From NCBI GenBank assembly GCA_031253795.1, contig JAIRVR010000012.1:32994-96993 (forward strand): 64,000 bases of DNA. Direction: 5' to 3'. Source of the stretch: Burkholderiaceae bacterium. GTDB taxonomy: Bacteria; Pseudomonadota; Gammaproteobacteria; Burkholderiales; Burkholderiaceae_C. Below the pieces are notes generated by a model, which was given only the letters and a program-made list of their open reading frames with translations, was not told the origin of the DNA and searched no databases. This document shows positions 36,560 through 45,432 of this stretch, in pieces (positions within the stretch are counted from its first letter, which is position 1; each line of letters opens with the position of its first letter). The translations under genes and the position numbers were made by a program.

Positions 36560-38260
36560 ATGCTGCGCATCACCCTCGCCCAGCTCAACCCCACGGTCGG
36601 CGACATCGCCGGCAACGTGGCCCGCATGACCGAAGCCGCACGCCAGGCCGACCAGGAACGCGCCGACCTGCTGGTGTTTCCCGAACTGTCGCTGTGCGGT
36701 TACTACCCGGGCGATCTGCTGGACGAACCCTCCTTCCTCCAGCTGCTCGACCGGGGGCTGGAGCAACTGCTGCAGGCCTCGCGCCAATGGCCCCGGCTGC
36801 ACTGGGTGGTGGGTGCGCCCCTGCGCTCCAGCGGCCCCGGCAAGCCCCTGCACAACAGCCTGCTGGTGGTGTGCGACGGTACCATCCGCCTGCGCTACGA
36901 CAAGCAGCTCCTGCCCACCTACAACATCTTCGATGAGCGGCGCCATTTCGAGCCCGGCCCCGACGCGGCCAAGGTGCTGCGCATAGGCCAGGCCCAGGTG
37001 GGCTTTCTGGTCTGCGAGGATGGCTGGAACGACGCGGGCGCCGACTATGCGACCAACCCCTTCGCACGCATGGCCGATGCCGCACCCGACCTGGTGGTCA
37101 GCATCAATGCCAGCCCCAGCCACCTGGGCAAGCGCGAGCAGCGCCACGACATCTTCAGCCAGGCGGCCACCCGCCATGGCCTGCCCATCCTCTACGTGAA
37201 CCAGATCGGCGGCCAGGACCAGATCGTGTTCGATGGCGCCTCCTTCGCGGTCGAACCCGGGCGCGGCGTGGTCTTCGAGGCCAGCCGCTTCGTGGAAGAT
37301 CTGCGCACCCTGCAATTCGACGACGGGCATTTCCTCGACAAGGGCGGCCAGGCCTGTGCACCCGTGCAGGCCGCGGGCCTGCCGACCATGGAGTTCTACC
37401 GCCGCCAGATCGTGCTGGGTCTGCGCGACTACGCGCGCCGCTGCGGTTTCACCCGTGCCGTGGTGGGCAGCTCGGGCGGCATCGACAGCGCCCTGACCCT
37501 GGCCCTGGCGGCCGAGGCCCTGGGCGCCGACAAGGTCGTGGCCGTGACCATGCCTTCGCGCTTTTCCTCCAGTGGCTCGGTGGACGATTCGGTGCAGTTG
37601 TGCCGCAATCTGGGCATCACCCTGCACGAACACCCCATACGCGACCTGGTCGATGGCTATGCGCGCCAGTTCGAGGCCAGCTTCGGACAGCCGCTGCAGG
37701 GCCTGCCGCTGGAAAACCTGCAGGCACGCATACGCGGCACCACGCTGATGGAATACTCCAACGCCTTCGGCCACCTGCTGCTGACCACGGGCAACAAGTC
37801 CGAGATCTCGGTGGGCTATTGCACGCTGTACGGCGACACCAATGGCGGCCTGGGCCTTCTGGGCGACCTGTACAAGACCGAGGTCTTCGAGCTGTCCCGC
37901 CACATCAATCACAGCGCAGGCCGCGAACTCATCCCGCAGGCCATCATCGACAAGCCTCCCTCGGCCGAACTGGCGCCGGGCCAAAAGGACGAGGACAGCC
38001 TTCCGCCCTACCCGGTGCTCGATGAGATCCTCAAATACGCCATCGAAGGCCGCCATCTGTCCAGCGCCGAATACGATGCGGCGGCCCGCTTCGTGGCCGG
38101 CCTGCAGGCCACGGCCGACGGCCCCGCCCTGGTGGAGCGCGTGCGCCGCATGATTTTCCGCAGCGAGTACAAGCGCCGCCAATCCCCGCCCATCCTGCGC
38201 GTGCGCCCACGCGCCTTCGGCACCGGCCGACAGATGCCGATTGCCGCGCATTACGAGTAG
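36560..38260 (+). CDS. nadE: Glutamine-dependent NAD+ synthetase
   Basis: A 566-residue two-domain enzyme. The N-terminal nitrilase-like glutaminase has Glu42 (FPELSLCGY), Lys115 (RYDKQLLPTYN) and Cys152 (LVCEDGWND). The C-terminal NAD synthase has the ATP loop SGGIDS (305-310), LLTTGNKSEISVGYCTLYGD and KDEDSLPPY. It amidates nicotinate adenine dinucleotide to NAD. AGGAG precedes the ATG, 18 nt after pncB. Confidence 0.96.
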   Translation: MLRITLAQLNPTVGDIAGNVARMTEAARQADQERADLLVFPELSLCGYYPGDLLDEPSFLQLLDRGLEQLLQASRQWPRLHWVVGAPLRSSGPGKPLHNSLLVVCDGTIRLRYDKQLLPTYNIFDERRHFEPGPDAAKVLRIGQAQVGFLVCEDGWNDAGADYATNPFARMADAAPDLVVSINASPSHLGKREQRHDIFSQAATRHGLPILYVNQIGGQDQIVFDGASFAVEPGRGVVFEASRFVEDLRTLQFDDGHFLDKGGQACAPVQAAGLPTMEFYRRQIVLGLRDYARRCGFTRAVVGSSGGIDSALTLALAAEALGADKVVAVTMPSRFSSSGSVDDSVQLCRNLGITLHEHPIRDLVDGYARQFEASFGQPLQGLPLENLQARIRGTTLMEYSNAFGHLLLTTGNKSEISVGYCTLYGDTNGGLGLLGDLYKTEVFELSRHINHSAGRELIPQAIIDKPPSAELAPGQKDEDSLPPYPVLDEILKYAIEGRHLSSAEYDAAARFVAGLQATADGPALVERVRRMIFRSEYKRRQSPPILRVRPRAFGTGRQMPIAAHYE

Positions 38261-38274
38261 ATCCAACGCCTTCT

Positions 38275-39399
38275 ATGCAAGAGACCGATACCGTGGACCG
38301 CCCCACCGCCGACGAACGCGTTCACACAGCCGTGCTGATCGGGCGCTTCCAGCCCCTGCACAACGGCCATATGGCCCTGCTGCAGGCCGCTCTGGCGCGC
38401 GCCGAGCAGATCGTCGTCGTGCTGGGCAGTGCCTGGCAGGCCCCCAATCCCAAGAACCCCTTCAGCTGGCAGGAGCGGGCCCGCATGCTGCGCGAGGCGC
38501 TGGACCCCGCCGACGCCGCGCGACTGCACTGTGTGCCCGTGCGGGACTACTACAACGAACCGCGCTGGGTCCAGGCCGTCCAGCAGGCCGTGCAGGCCCA
38601 TGTGCCCGAAGGCGCCAGCGTGGGCCTGGTCGGCCACTTCAAGGATGCCACCAGCAGCTATCTGGCGCGCTTCCCGCATTGGCAGCTGATCAGCCTGCCG
38701 CGCCTGGGCCAGTTCGACGCCACGCCGCTGCGCGACATCTATTTCGGCGAGGACGGTGCCGACCTGGCCTCCCTGGCCGACCAGGTTCCGACCAGCACCC
38801 TGGACTTTCTGCGCCAATGGGCCCTGACACCGACCTATGCGCACATGTGCGAGGAATGGCGCATGCTGGCCCGTTACCGCCGGGCCTGGGCCGATGCGCC
38901 CTATCCACCGGTCTTTGTCACCGTCGACGCGCTGCTGCGCTGCCGCACGCTGGCAGGCGAGGAGGAACAGGACCAGGTGCTTCTCATACGCCGCGGCCAT
39001 GCGCCCGGCCAGGGGCTGTGGGCACTTCCCGGCGGCTTTCTGGAGCCGCGCGACACGCTGTGGCAATCCTGCCTGCGCGAGCTGCGCGAGGAAACCTGCG
39101 CCACGGTCAGCGAAGCCGACCTTCAGGCCGCCCTGCAGAACGTGCAGGTCTTCGACCATCCCGACCGCAGCCTGCGCGGGCGCACCATCACGCATGTGCA
39201 CTACCTGGACCTGGGCGTGCTTCCGACCCTGCCGTCCGTGCAGGGCGGCGACGACGCGGCCGTGGCACGCTGGGTCCCGGTGGCACAGCTGGCCCATATG
39301 GAGACCGGCTTCTTCGAGGACCACTTCCAGATCCTGGCCCAGTTCCTGCCCCTGGACTTGCAGCAGGCGGCTGCGGACATGGACGCCAAAATCGGCTAA
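38275..39399 (+). CDS. nadM: Bifunctional NMN/NaMN adenylyltransferase and Nudix hydrolase
   Basis: A 374-residue fusion. Residues 1-200 are a nucleotidyltransferase of the NadM type: GRFQPLHNGH (23-32, the HxGH loop) and ATPLRDIYFG as the downstream phosphate-binding region. Residues 205-374 are a Nudix domain. Its Nudix box (254-276) reads GFLEPRD..REL.EETCA, so the usual first Glu is Asp and the Gly near the end is Cys. Similar fusions combine NMN adenylyltransferase with ADP-ribose pyrophosphatase. With nicotinamidase, pncB and nadE upstream it completes a salvage set. It begins 14 nt after nadE. Confidence 0.88.
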   Translation: MQETDTVDRPTADERVHTAVLIGRFQPLHNGHMALLQAALARAEQIVVVLGSAWQAPNPKNPFSWQERARMLREALDPADAARLHCVPVRDYYNEPRWVQAVQQAVQAHVPEGASVGLVGHFKDATSSYLARFPHWQLISLPRLGQFDATPLRDIYFGEDGADLASLADQVPTSTLDFLRQWALTPTYAHMCEEWRMLARYRRAWADAPYPPVFVTVDALLRCRTLAGEEEQDQVLLIRRGHAPGQGLWALPGGFLEPRDTLWQSCLRELREETCATVSEADLQAALQNVQVFDHPDRSLRGRTITHVHYLDLGVLPTLPSVQGGDDAAVARWVPVAQLAHMETGFFEDHFQILAQFLPLDLQQAAADMDAKIG

Positions 39400-39460
39400 A
39401 ACCGGGGACTGCGGCGCCATCTTGCGTCGCATCACCGTGTTTTGCCGTTTCCGCGTTTGA

Positions 39461-39958
39461 ATGACCACTCTACAGATACGACCCGCCACCCCCGATGACG
39501 CCGAGCTCATCATCCGCTTCGTGCGCGAACTCGCCGTCTATGAAAAAGCCGAACATGAAGTCCTGGCCACGCCGGAGCATGTGAAGCGCACCCTGTTCTC
39601 GGACAACCCCAGCGTCTTCGGCCTGATCTGCCTGGCCGGCGACCAGCCCGTGGGCTTTGCCGTCTACTTCTTCAATTACTCGACCTGGCAGGGCCGCCAC
39701 GGCCTGTACCTCGAAGACCTGTATGTCACGCCCGAGGCCCGCGGCCTAGGCGCGGGCACGGCCCTGCTGCGCCGCCTGGCCCAGATCGCCGTGGAAAAGG
39801 ACTGCGGCCGCTTCGAATGGAGCGTTCTGGACTGGAACCTGCCTTCCATCGAGTTCTACGACCGGCTGGGCGCCCTGCCCCAGAAGGAGTGGATACGCTA
39901 CCGCGTCACGGGCGACACCCTGCTGAACATGGCCGCCGAGCCATCCGCAGCGGCCTGA
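39461..39958 (+). CDS. GNAT family N-acetyltransferase
   Basis: A 165-residue acetyltransferase: the acetyl-CoA loop is PEARGLGAGTALL, preceded by the beta strand LYLEDLYV, and the C-terminal WNLPSIEFYDRLGA is typical of the diamine/spermidine N-acetyltransferase branch. It follows the adenylyltransferase by 61 nt on the same strand and may be read through from the NAD operon, though no functional link is evident. Substrate is uncertain: polyamines or an amino compound. Confidence 0.83.
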   Translation: MTTLQIRPATPDDAELIIRFVRELAVYEKAEHEVLATPEHVKRTLFSDNPSVFGLICLAGDQPVGFAVYFFNYSTWQGRHGLYLEDLYVTPEARGLGAGTALLRRLAQIAVEKDCGRFEWSVLDWNLPSIEFYDRLGALPQKEWIRYRVTGDTLLNMAAEPSAAA

Positions 39959-40015
39959 CGGGCCGCGACATCCCTGGCCGCCGGGGCCGGGGATGGCATG
40001 GGGCGTGGCTCTGGC

Positions 40016-40954
40016 TTACTCGGGCTCCACACCCTGGCGCAGCGCCTGCTCGACCACCTCGCGTGTCAGCGTGGGCACGAAGGTCTCGATGAAGGCATAG
40101 GCATAGCCGCGCAGCCAGGCTCCCTTGCGCAGGCCCAGGCGGGTGGTGTTGACCTCGAACAAATGGCCGGCGTCCAGGGTGCGCAGGCCGGTGTCGCGGT
40201 CGGCATCCAGCGCCACCGAGGCCACGATGCCCACCCCCATGCCCAGCTCCACATAGGTCTTGATCACGTCGGCGTCCATGGCCGTCAGCACCACGTCGGG
40301 CTCCAGGCCTTCGCGTGCAAAGGCCTCGTCGATGTGGGCCCGGCCCGTATAGCCCTGCTCGTAGGTGATGATGGGATGGCGCGACAGCGCCTGCAGCGTC
40401 AGCGGCTCGTCGGACTGCAGCAGGGCATGGCCCGGCGGTACGACCACGCCATGCGTCCAGCGGTAGCACGGCAGGGCTACCAGGCCTTCATAGCCGGCCA
40501 GGGCCTCGGTGGCCACGCCGATGTCGGCCTCCCCACTGCGCAGCATCTGGGCCACCTGCTCGGGCGAGCCCTGGTGCAGATGCAGGCGCACCTGGGGATA
40601 GCGCTGACGGAAGTCCCGCACCACATGGGGCAGGGCATAGCGTGCCTGGGAGTGGGTGGCGGCGATCGACAGCCGCCCCTGCTCGCTGGCGCTGAAGTCC
40701 GCCCCCACGCGCCTCAGGTTGTCGGCTTCCAGCATCAGGCGCTCGACGATGGGCAGCAGGGCCTCGCCAGGGGGCGTCAGCCCCGTCAGGCGCTTGCCGG
40801 CGCGGATGAAGATCTCCACGCCCAGCTCCTCCTCCAGCTCGCGGATCTGGCGACTCACCCCGGGCTGGGAGGTATGCAGGGTATGGGCCACCTCGGTCAG
40901 GCTGTAACCGCGGCGCACGGTTTCGCGCACATAGCGCAGTTGCTGGAAATTCAT
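40016..40954 (-). CDS. cysB: LysR-type regulator CysB
   Basis: A 312-residue LysR-family protein with N-terminal winged helix MNFQQLRYVRETVRRGYSLTEVAHTLHTSQPGVSRQIREL and the CysB-style effector domain (IATTHSQARYALP-like IAATHSQARYALPHV, TYEQGYTGRAHID, ELGMGVGIVA). CysB senses N-acetylserine or sulfate state and activates sulfur-assimilation genes. It lies at the end of a - strand row of sulfur genes (metY, oxygenase, metQ, metN, metI, VOC), which strongly supports the name. Confidence 0.93.
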   Translation of the reverse strand: MNFQQLRYVRETVRRGYSLTEVAHTLHTSQPGVSRQIRELEEELGVEIFIRAGKRLTGLTPPGEALLPIVERLMLEADNLRRVGADFSASEQGRLSIAATHSQARYALPHVVRDFRQRYPQVRLHLHQGSPEQVAQMLRSGEADIGVATEALAGYEGLVALPCYRWTHGVVVPPGHALLQSDEPLTLQALSRHPIITYEQGYTGRAHIDEAFAREGLEPDVVLTAMDADVIKTYVELGMGVGIVASVALDADRDTGLRTLDAGHLFEVNTTRLGLRKGAWLRGYAYAFIETFVPTLTREVVEQALRQGVEPE

Positions 40955-41054
40955 GGGAAGGCTCCGCCCGGAGCCGCCCGCGGCCCGGCTTGGTGAAAAT
41001 CAGGAACGACAGGAAAAGGCCTGGCCCGTTGCACGGCGCCCGTTGCACGGCGCC

Positions 41055-41579
41055 TCAGGAAGGATGGACCTGGGGCTGGGCGGCGGGGGGCACGGCCGCC
41101 AATGTGGCCGGTAGCTCGAGCAGCTCCACCAGATTGCCTCCCGGATCACGGGCATAACAGCGGCGGCCTTCGCTCACCAGGGCCACATCCAGCGCCAGGG
41201 CACCGTGGGCCTGCAGCCGCTGGTGCAGACCGTCGACATCGCGCACCACCAGGGCCAGCTGCACCAGGCCCGCCGAAGCGCGCGCGGCAGCGCCGGCCGG
41301 TTCACGGTAAGGCAGCAGATCGATGCGCTGGCCACCGGCCAGAAAGCTCAGGCCCGGCCGGCCGGGCACCAACAGGCGCGCCAGCCCCAGCACCTCGCCG
41401 TAAAAGCGTTCCACGGCCTGCTGCGCGCGCTGCGGATAGGACAGCTGCACATGGTGGACGCCATAGACGAATTCCGAGGCCGCGGACTCCGCTTCCCAGG
41501 CACACAGGCCGCGGTCCGTGGGCATGGCAAGGCTGCCGGCGGGAACGTGGGACAGGGCGGAACTGCAGGAGTGGGTCAT
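41055..41579 (-). CDS. VOC (glyoxalase/dioxygenase) superfamily protein
   Basis: A 174-residue protein with the paired beta-alpha-beta3 VOC pattern: YGVHHVQLSYPQ...FYGEVLGLARL and a second half VQLALVVRDVDGLHQRLQAHG ... CYARDPGGNLVELLEL, where DPGGNLVEL supplies the usual metal Glu. VOC proteins include glyoxalases, ring-cleaving dioxygenases and resistance proteins; which one this is cannot be told. The first 30 residues are unrelated and low in structure. Its location between metI and cysB suggests a role with sulfur compounds. Confidence 0.75.
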   Translation of the reverse strand: MTHSCSSALSHVPAGSLAMPTDRGLCAWEAESAASEFVYGVHHVQLSYPQRAQQAVERFYGEVLGLARLLVPGRPGLSFLAGGQRIDLLPYREPAGAAARASAGLVQLALVVRDVDGLHQRLQAHGALALDVALVSEGRRCYARDPGGNLVELLELPATLAAVPPAAQPQVHPS

Positions 41580-41687
41580 CGGATTCGTCTCGGAAATGGT
41601 CCGGCAGCCTCAGCGCCACCGTGAAGCCATTGTCGAGACAAGTCGAAAAAACCAAAAATAATAAAAATTCAGTCTTTTATTTCCAAA

Positions 41688-42359
41688 TCATCCTTGGGAG
41701 CCAGAGCGCCGGCGATCCACGCGCCGGGCCAGGCGCTCGCCTGCCCATTGCAGCAGGGACACCAGGGCCACCAGAATCACGATGACCTCGAACATCACGC
41801 GGGTCTCGTAACGCTCGTAGCCGTAGCGTATGGCCAGGTCGCCCAGGCCGCCGGCGCCCACGGCGCCCGCCATGGCAGAGGCATTGATCATGGCGATCAC
41901 GCTCACCGTCATCCCGCCGATGAGGCCCGGCAAGGCCTCGGGCAGGAGCACGCTGCGGATGATCTGCATGCGCCGCAAGCCCATGGCCCGCGCGGCCTCC
42001 ACCAGGCCGCCGTCCACCTCGCCCAGGCTGACCTGGGCGATGCGCGCATAGAACGGAATCAGGTTGGCCGACAGCGGCACCACGGCCGCCCAGGTACCCA
42101 GCGTGGTGCCAACGATGGCACGCGTCACCGGCAGCAGGGCCACCAGCAGGATGATGAAGGGGACGGCGCGGCAGATGTTGACCGCCACGGACAGGCCCTT
42201 GTGCAGCCGCGAGCGCGCATACAGCCCGCCCGGCGCCGTGGCGTGCAGGACGATGGCCAGGGCCAGTCCGGCGGTGATGGCGATCAGGGACGAGACACCC
42301 ACCATCAGCAGGGTCTGCCAAAGGGCATCCAGGTATTTATCGATCGGTGGCAAGGACAT
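41688..42359 (-). CDS. metI: Methionine-type ABC transporter permease
   Basis: A 223-residue permease with five hydrophobic segments ([59 protein letters not shown]) and the coupling motif [29 protein letters not shown]. It belongs to the MetI family, forming MetN2I2 with the ATPase upstream. The start at 42357-42359 overlaps the metN reading frame by 23 nt. A 108-nt AT-rich gap follows before the VOC gene. Confidence 0.9.
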   Translation of the reverse strand: MSLPPIDKYLDALWQTLLMVGVSSLIAITAGLALAIVLHATAPGGLYARSRLHKGLSVAVNICRAVPFIILLVALLPVTRAIVGTTLGTWAAVVPLSANLIPFYARIAQVSLGEVDGGLVEAARAMGLRRMQIIRSVLLPEALPGLIGGMTVSVIAMINASAMAGAVGAGGLGDLAIRYGYERYETRVMFEVIVILVALVSLLQWAGERLARRVDRRRSGSQG

Positions 42360-43455
42360 AGCCCAGCAGTTGCAGTTGGTCGGCGCCCAGCGCCCGTTGA
42401 AGAACATCCAGGGCCGGCAGTTCGCCGGCCGGCAGGCTGACCAGCAGCCGGCCCTGGGCATGGCCATGGATGCGGTCCAGCCCGCCATGCAGCAGCCGGG
42501 CCCGCGGGCCCAGGGCCTGCAGGCTGGCAAGCGGCAGCCCGCCCGTCGGTGTGTGTCCCGACTGCGCGCCGTTCGAAAAGACCAGGCTCAGCACGGCCTC
42601 GCCCGCACGGCCCGCGAGATCGCCCACCAGTTCCAGATCGCCAGGCCGTTGCAGGGGACGCAGCAGCGCGCGGGCCGCACTGGAGCGAGGTGCCGCAAAC
42701 ACCTGCCAGACCTCGCCCATTTCCTGGACCCGGCCTTGGTCGAGCACCAGCACGCGATCGCAGATCTCGCGGATCACGGCCATGTCGTGCGTGATGAGCA
42801 CGATGGTCAGGCCCAGCCGGCGCCGGATGTCGCGCAACAGCTCCAGGATGGACTGCGTGGTCTCGGGGTCCAGCGCCGAGGTGGCCTCGTCGCACAGCAG
42901 GATCTCGGGCTCGTGGACCAGGGCCCGCGCAATGCCCACGCGCTGCTTTTGGCCGCCCGACAGCTGGGCCGGATAGGCCTCGGCCTTGTCGCCAAGCCCC
43001 ACGAGGGCCAGCAGTTCATCGACGCGTGCGCGCACCAGCGCCGGCCGCCAGCCCGCGGCACGCAGCGGCAGGGCCACGTTCTCGTATACCGTGCGTGACG
43101 ACAGCAGGTTGAAATGCTGGAAGATCATGCCGATGCGCCGGCGCAGGCCGACCAGGGCCTCCTCGTCCAGCAGGCCCACTTCCGTCCCATCGACAAGCAC
43201 GCGCCCGCCGCTGGGCCGCTCCAGCGCATTGATGGCGCGCAGCAGGGTGGACTTGCCAGCGCCGCTGCGGCCGATGATGCCGAAGACCTCGGCGCGCTCG
43301 ACCGCGAAGCTCAGCGCCTGCAGCGCCTGCACGGGGCCCTGGGCGCCCTGGTACTGCTTGTGCACACCGTCGAAGACGATATGCGGCCGCTGCGGCCCGG
43401 CCGGGACCTGTGCCTTGCCGGCCGCCTCGCCGGCGGCTGCCAGTTCCACCTTCAT
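42337..43455 (-). CDS. metN: Methionine-type ABC transporter ATP-binding protein
   Basis: A 372-residue ATPase with Walker [10 protein letters not shown] (62-70), signature LSGGQKQR (165-172) and Walker B ILLCDE (185-190). The extra 100-residue C-terminal part is a NIL/C2-like regulatory domain, in MetN the site where methionine inhibits transport. The first 20 residues are an Ala/Gly-rich extension. ATG at 43453-43455 lies 13 nt after the metQ stop. Imports methionine or a related sulfur compound. Confidence 0.92.
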   Translation of the reverse strand: MKVELAAAGEAAGKAQVPAGPQRPHIVFDGVHKQYQGAQGPVQALQALSFAVERAEVFGIIGRSGAGKSTLLRAINALERPSGGRVLVDGTEVGLLDEEALVGLRRRIGMIFQHFNLLSSRTVYENVALPLRAAGWRPALVRARVDELLALVGLGDKAEAYPAQLSGGQKQRVGIARALVHEPEILLCDEATSALDPETTQSILELLRDIRRRLGLTIVLITHDMAVIREICDRVLVLDQGRVQEMGEVWQVFAAPRSSAARALLRPLQRPGDLELVGDLAGRAGEAVLSLVFSNGAQSGHTPTGGLPLASLQALGPRARLLHGGLDRIHGHAQGRLLVSLPAGELPALDVLQRALGADQLQLLGYVLATDR

Positions 43456-43468
43456 CGCGCTGCCACGG

Positions 43469-44284
43469 TCAGAAAGCGGGCAGTACCGAGCCCTGGTACC
43501 TGGCCACGATGAACTGGCGCACCGGCTCGGACTGGTAGGCACGCAGCAGGGCCGCGACCCAGGGCGCCCCACGGTCGCGCTCGCGCACGGCGATGATGTT
43601 CACATAGGGGTTGCGCTCGCGCCTTTCCACGGCAATGCCGTCGCGCGTGGCGATCAGCCCGGCCTGGTAGGCGAAGCTGTTGACGATGGCCGAGGCATCG
43701 AGGTCATCGAGCGATCGCGCCAGCACCACCGAGGCGGCCTCCACCAGCTGCACCTTCTTCTGGAAGCTGGCCACATCGGCCAGGCCCGCCGTGCCCTGGA
43801 AGGGGTCGAAGCCTTCGCGCAGCTTCAGAATGCCCTGGTCCTGCAGCACGACCAGGGCCCGGGTCTGGTTGCTGGGATCGTTGGGAATGCCCAGGCGCGC
43901 GCCAGCCGGCAGATCGGCCAGGCGCTTGTGCCGCTTCGAGTAGAAGGCGATGGGCGAAATATAGGTGTCGCCTGCGGACACCAGCCGGTAGCCGCGCTGC
44001 TGGTTCTGGTCGCGCAGAAAGGGCACATGCTGGAAGGAATTGGCCTCGAGGTCGCCATTGTTCAGCGCCTCGTTGGGGCTGGCCGCGCCGCTGATGACCA
44101 CGGGCCGCACCTGCAGGCCCTGGTCCCGCGCCACGCGGGTCACCACCTCCCAGATCTCCTCGTCCACGCCACCGCGTACGCCAACGCGCAAGGGGCCGGC
44201 CTGCCCGTCCTGTCCTGCCCGCGCCATGCCGGCGATCGCTGCCGCCCCGGCGGCCACGCTGCGCAGAAATACACGCTTGTCCAT
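43469..44284 (-). CDS. metQ: NlpA/MetQ-family substrate-binding protein
   Basis: A 271-residue periplasmic binding protein: [26 protein letters not shown] at the start of the mature domain, [14 protein letters not shown] and [23 protein letters not shown] match MetQ/NlpA. Unlike E. coli MetQ it lacks a lipobox cysteine: the signal [24 protein letters not shown] looks like a plain or Tat-like signal, so the protein would be soluble in the periplasm. It follows the oxygenase gene by 18 nt. The ligand may be methionine or another organosulfur compound. Confidence 0.87.
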   Translation of the reverse strand: MDKRVFLRSVAAGAAAIAGMARAGQDGQAGPLRVGVRGGVDEEIWEVVTRVARDQGLQVRPVVISGAASPNEALNNGDLEANSFQHVPFLRDQNQQRGYRLVSAGDTYISPIAFYSKRHKRLADLPAGARLGIPNDPSNQTRALVVLQDQGILKLREGFDPFQGTAGLADVASFQKKVQLVEAASVVLARSLDDLDASAIVNSFAYQAGLIATRDGIAVERRERNPYVNIIAVRERDRGAPWVAALLRAYQSEPVRQFIVARYQGSVLPAF

Positions 44285-44302
44285 TGCTCGGTCCTTTCAG
44301 AA

Positions 44303-45400
44303 TCAATAGGCGCCAGGGCGCAGCTCGCGGCCGGCCGCACGGGCCTGTGCCTGCAGCCTGGCGAAATGTTCGGGATAGAAGCGCTCGGCCACGTCGAGGT
44401 GGGATCGCACGCGCCCCTTGAGCGCGTTCTCGCCCACATGGCTGAACAGCGGGTTGTCGGGGTCGCTCTCGGGGCCCGTGGCCAGCACGGCCAGCTCGGG
44501 CGGCAGGGTCAGCAGCGGCACCTGGCCCAGGTCCAGGCGCGGCGCCAGAAAGTAGGCGATGGAATAGCGCTGCACGCCGGCCCGGGGCACCAGCACGCGG
44601 TGCACGTTGGCGCGCAGATAGCCGTTGGTGGCCAGCTCCAGCATCTCGCCGATGTTGACCACGAAGGCGCCCTCGCGAGAAGGCACGTCGACCCAGCCCG
44701 CCGCCGTTTCCACCTGCAGGCCGCCGACCGCGTCCTGCAGCAGCAGGGTCAGCAGGCCGCCATCCTTGTGCGCACCCACGCCCTGGCCCGCCGCGCCGGC
44801 ATCGCTGCCCGGGTAGTGGATGATCTTGCTGCGGTGGGCGGGCAAGCCGCTGACCAGGGCATCCAGGGCACCCTGCGGAAGCTGCAGGGCGGCCACGAAA
44901 TGGCGCAGCAACTCCAGGGCCACGCCATGGGCGCCCGCCTGCCAGGCCAGCACCTCCTCGCGAAAGCCGGGCAGCGCGGCCGGCCACTGGTTGGGACCTT
45001 GCAGGCCCTTCCAGTCGGGCACGCCCGGGCCCGAGGGAATCTCGGGCGACTCCTCGCCGATATCGATCTGCTCGCGCTGGTCGGGCCGCTGGCGCGTGAT
45101 CTCCATGCCCACGGCGGTATAGCCGCGGAAATGCCGTGTGTTGGCAATGGCCAGGGCCTGCTTTTCGGCCAGCGGCAGGGCGAAGAATTCGCGCGCGCGC
45201 CGCTGTATGCCCTGCCACTGCGCCGTGGCGATGCCATGGCCTTCAAGGTAGAAGAATCCCGTGTCGCGCGCCGTGCGGGCCAGCTGGCGCAGCGCCTGCG
45301 CACGGGTGTCGGGATGGCGCAAGGCCTGCAGGTCGATGACGGGCAGGGCCGCCGGCGCTTGCGCAGCTACGTCGGGAAGGGAGGCGGTCAAGGTGCTCAT
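44303..45400 (-). CDS. 2-oxoglutarate/Fe(II) oxygenase, isopenicillin N synthase family
   Basis: A 365-residue non-heme iron oxygenase. Iron ligands are His211 and Asp213 (GAHKDGG) and His267 (NVHRVLVP); Arg278 and Ser280 (QRYSIAY) bind 2-oxoglutarate. The N-terminal DIOX_N half begins PVIDLQALRHPD and contains GFFYLEGHGI. It lies between metY and the metQNI transporter, so it could oxidise the imported sulfur compound, for example to release sulfite; that is an inference from position. Plant-hormone or antibiotic synthase roles are not suggested by the context. Confidence 0.85.
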   Translation of the reverse strand: MSTLTASLPDVAAQAPAALPVIDLQALRHPDTRAQALRQLARTARDTGFFYLEGHGIATAQWQGIQRRAREFFALPLAEKQALAIANTRHFRGYTAVGMEITRQRPDQREQIDIGEESPEIPSGPGVPDWKGLQGPNQWPAALPGFREEVLAWQAGAHGVALELLRHFVAALQLPQGALDALVSGLPAHRSKIIHYPGSDAGAAGQGVGAHKDGGLLTLLLQDAVGGLQVETAAGWVDVPSREGAFVVNIGEMLELATNGYLRANVHRVLVPRAGVQRYSIAYFLAPRLDLGQVPLLTLPPELAVLATGPESDPDNPLFSHVGENALKGRVRSHLDVAERFYPEHFARLQAQARAAGRELRPGAY

Positions 45401-45432
45401 GGGGTCTCGCGGCGGGAAGTGGGAGGAAAGGC

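Noticed and set aside
34988..38266. A 1092-codon open frame on the - strand
   Set aside because: Fully antisense to pncB and nadE, both of which have complete catalytic motifs; composition is of the shadow type.
41640..41690. AT-rich stretch between metI and the VOC gene considered as a terminator
   Set aside because: It has T runs on the - strand but no adjacent GC-rich stem; a promoter for the VOC-cysB pair is at least as likely.
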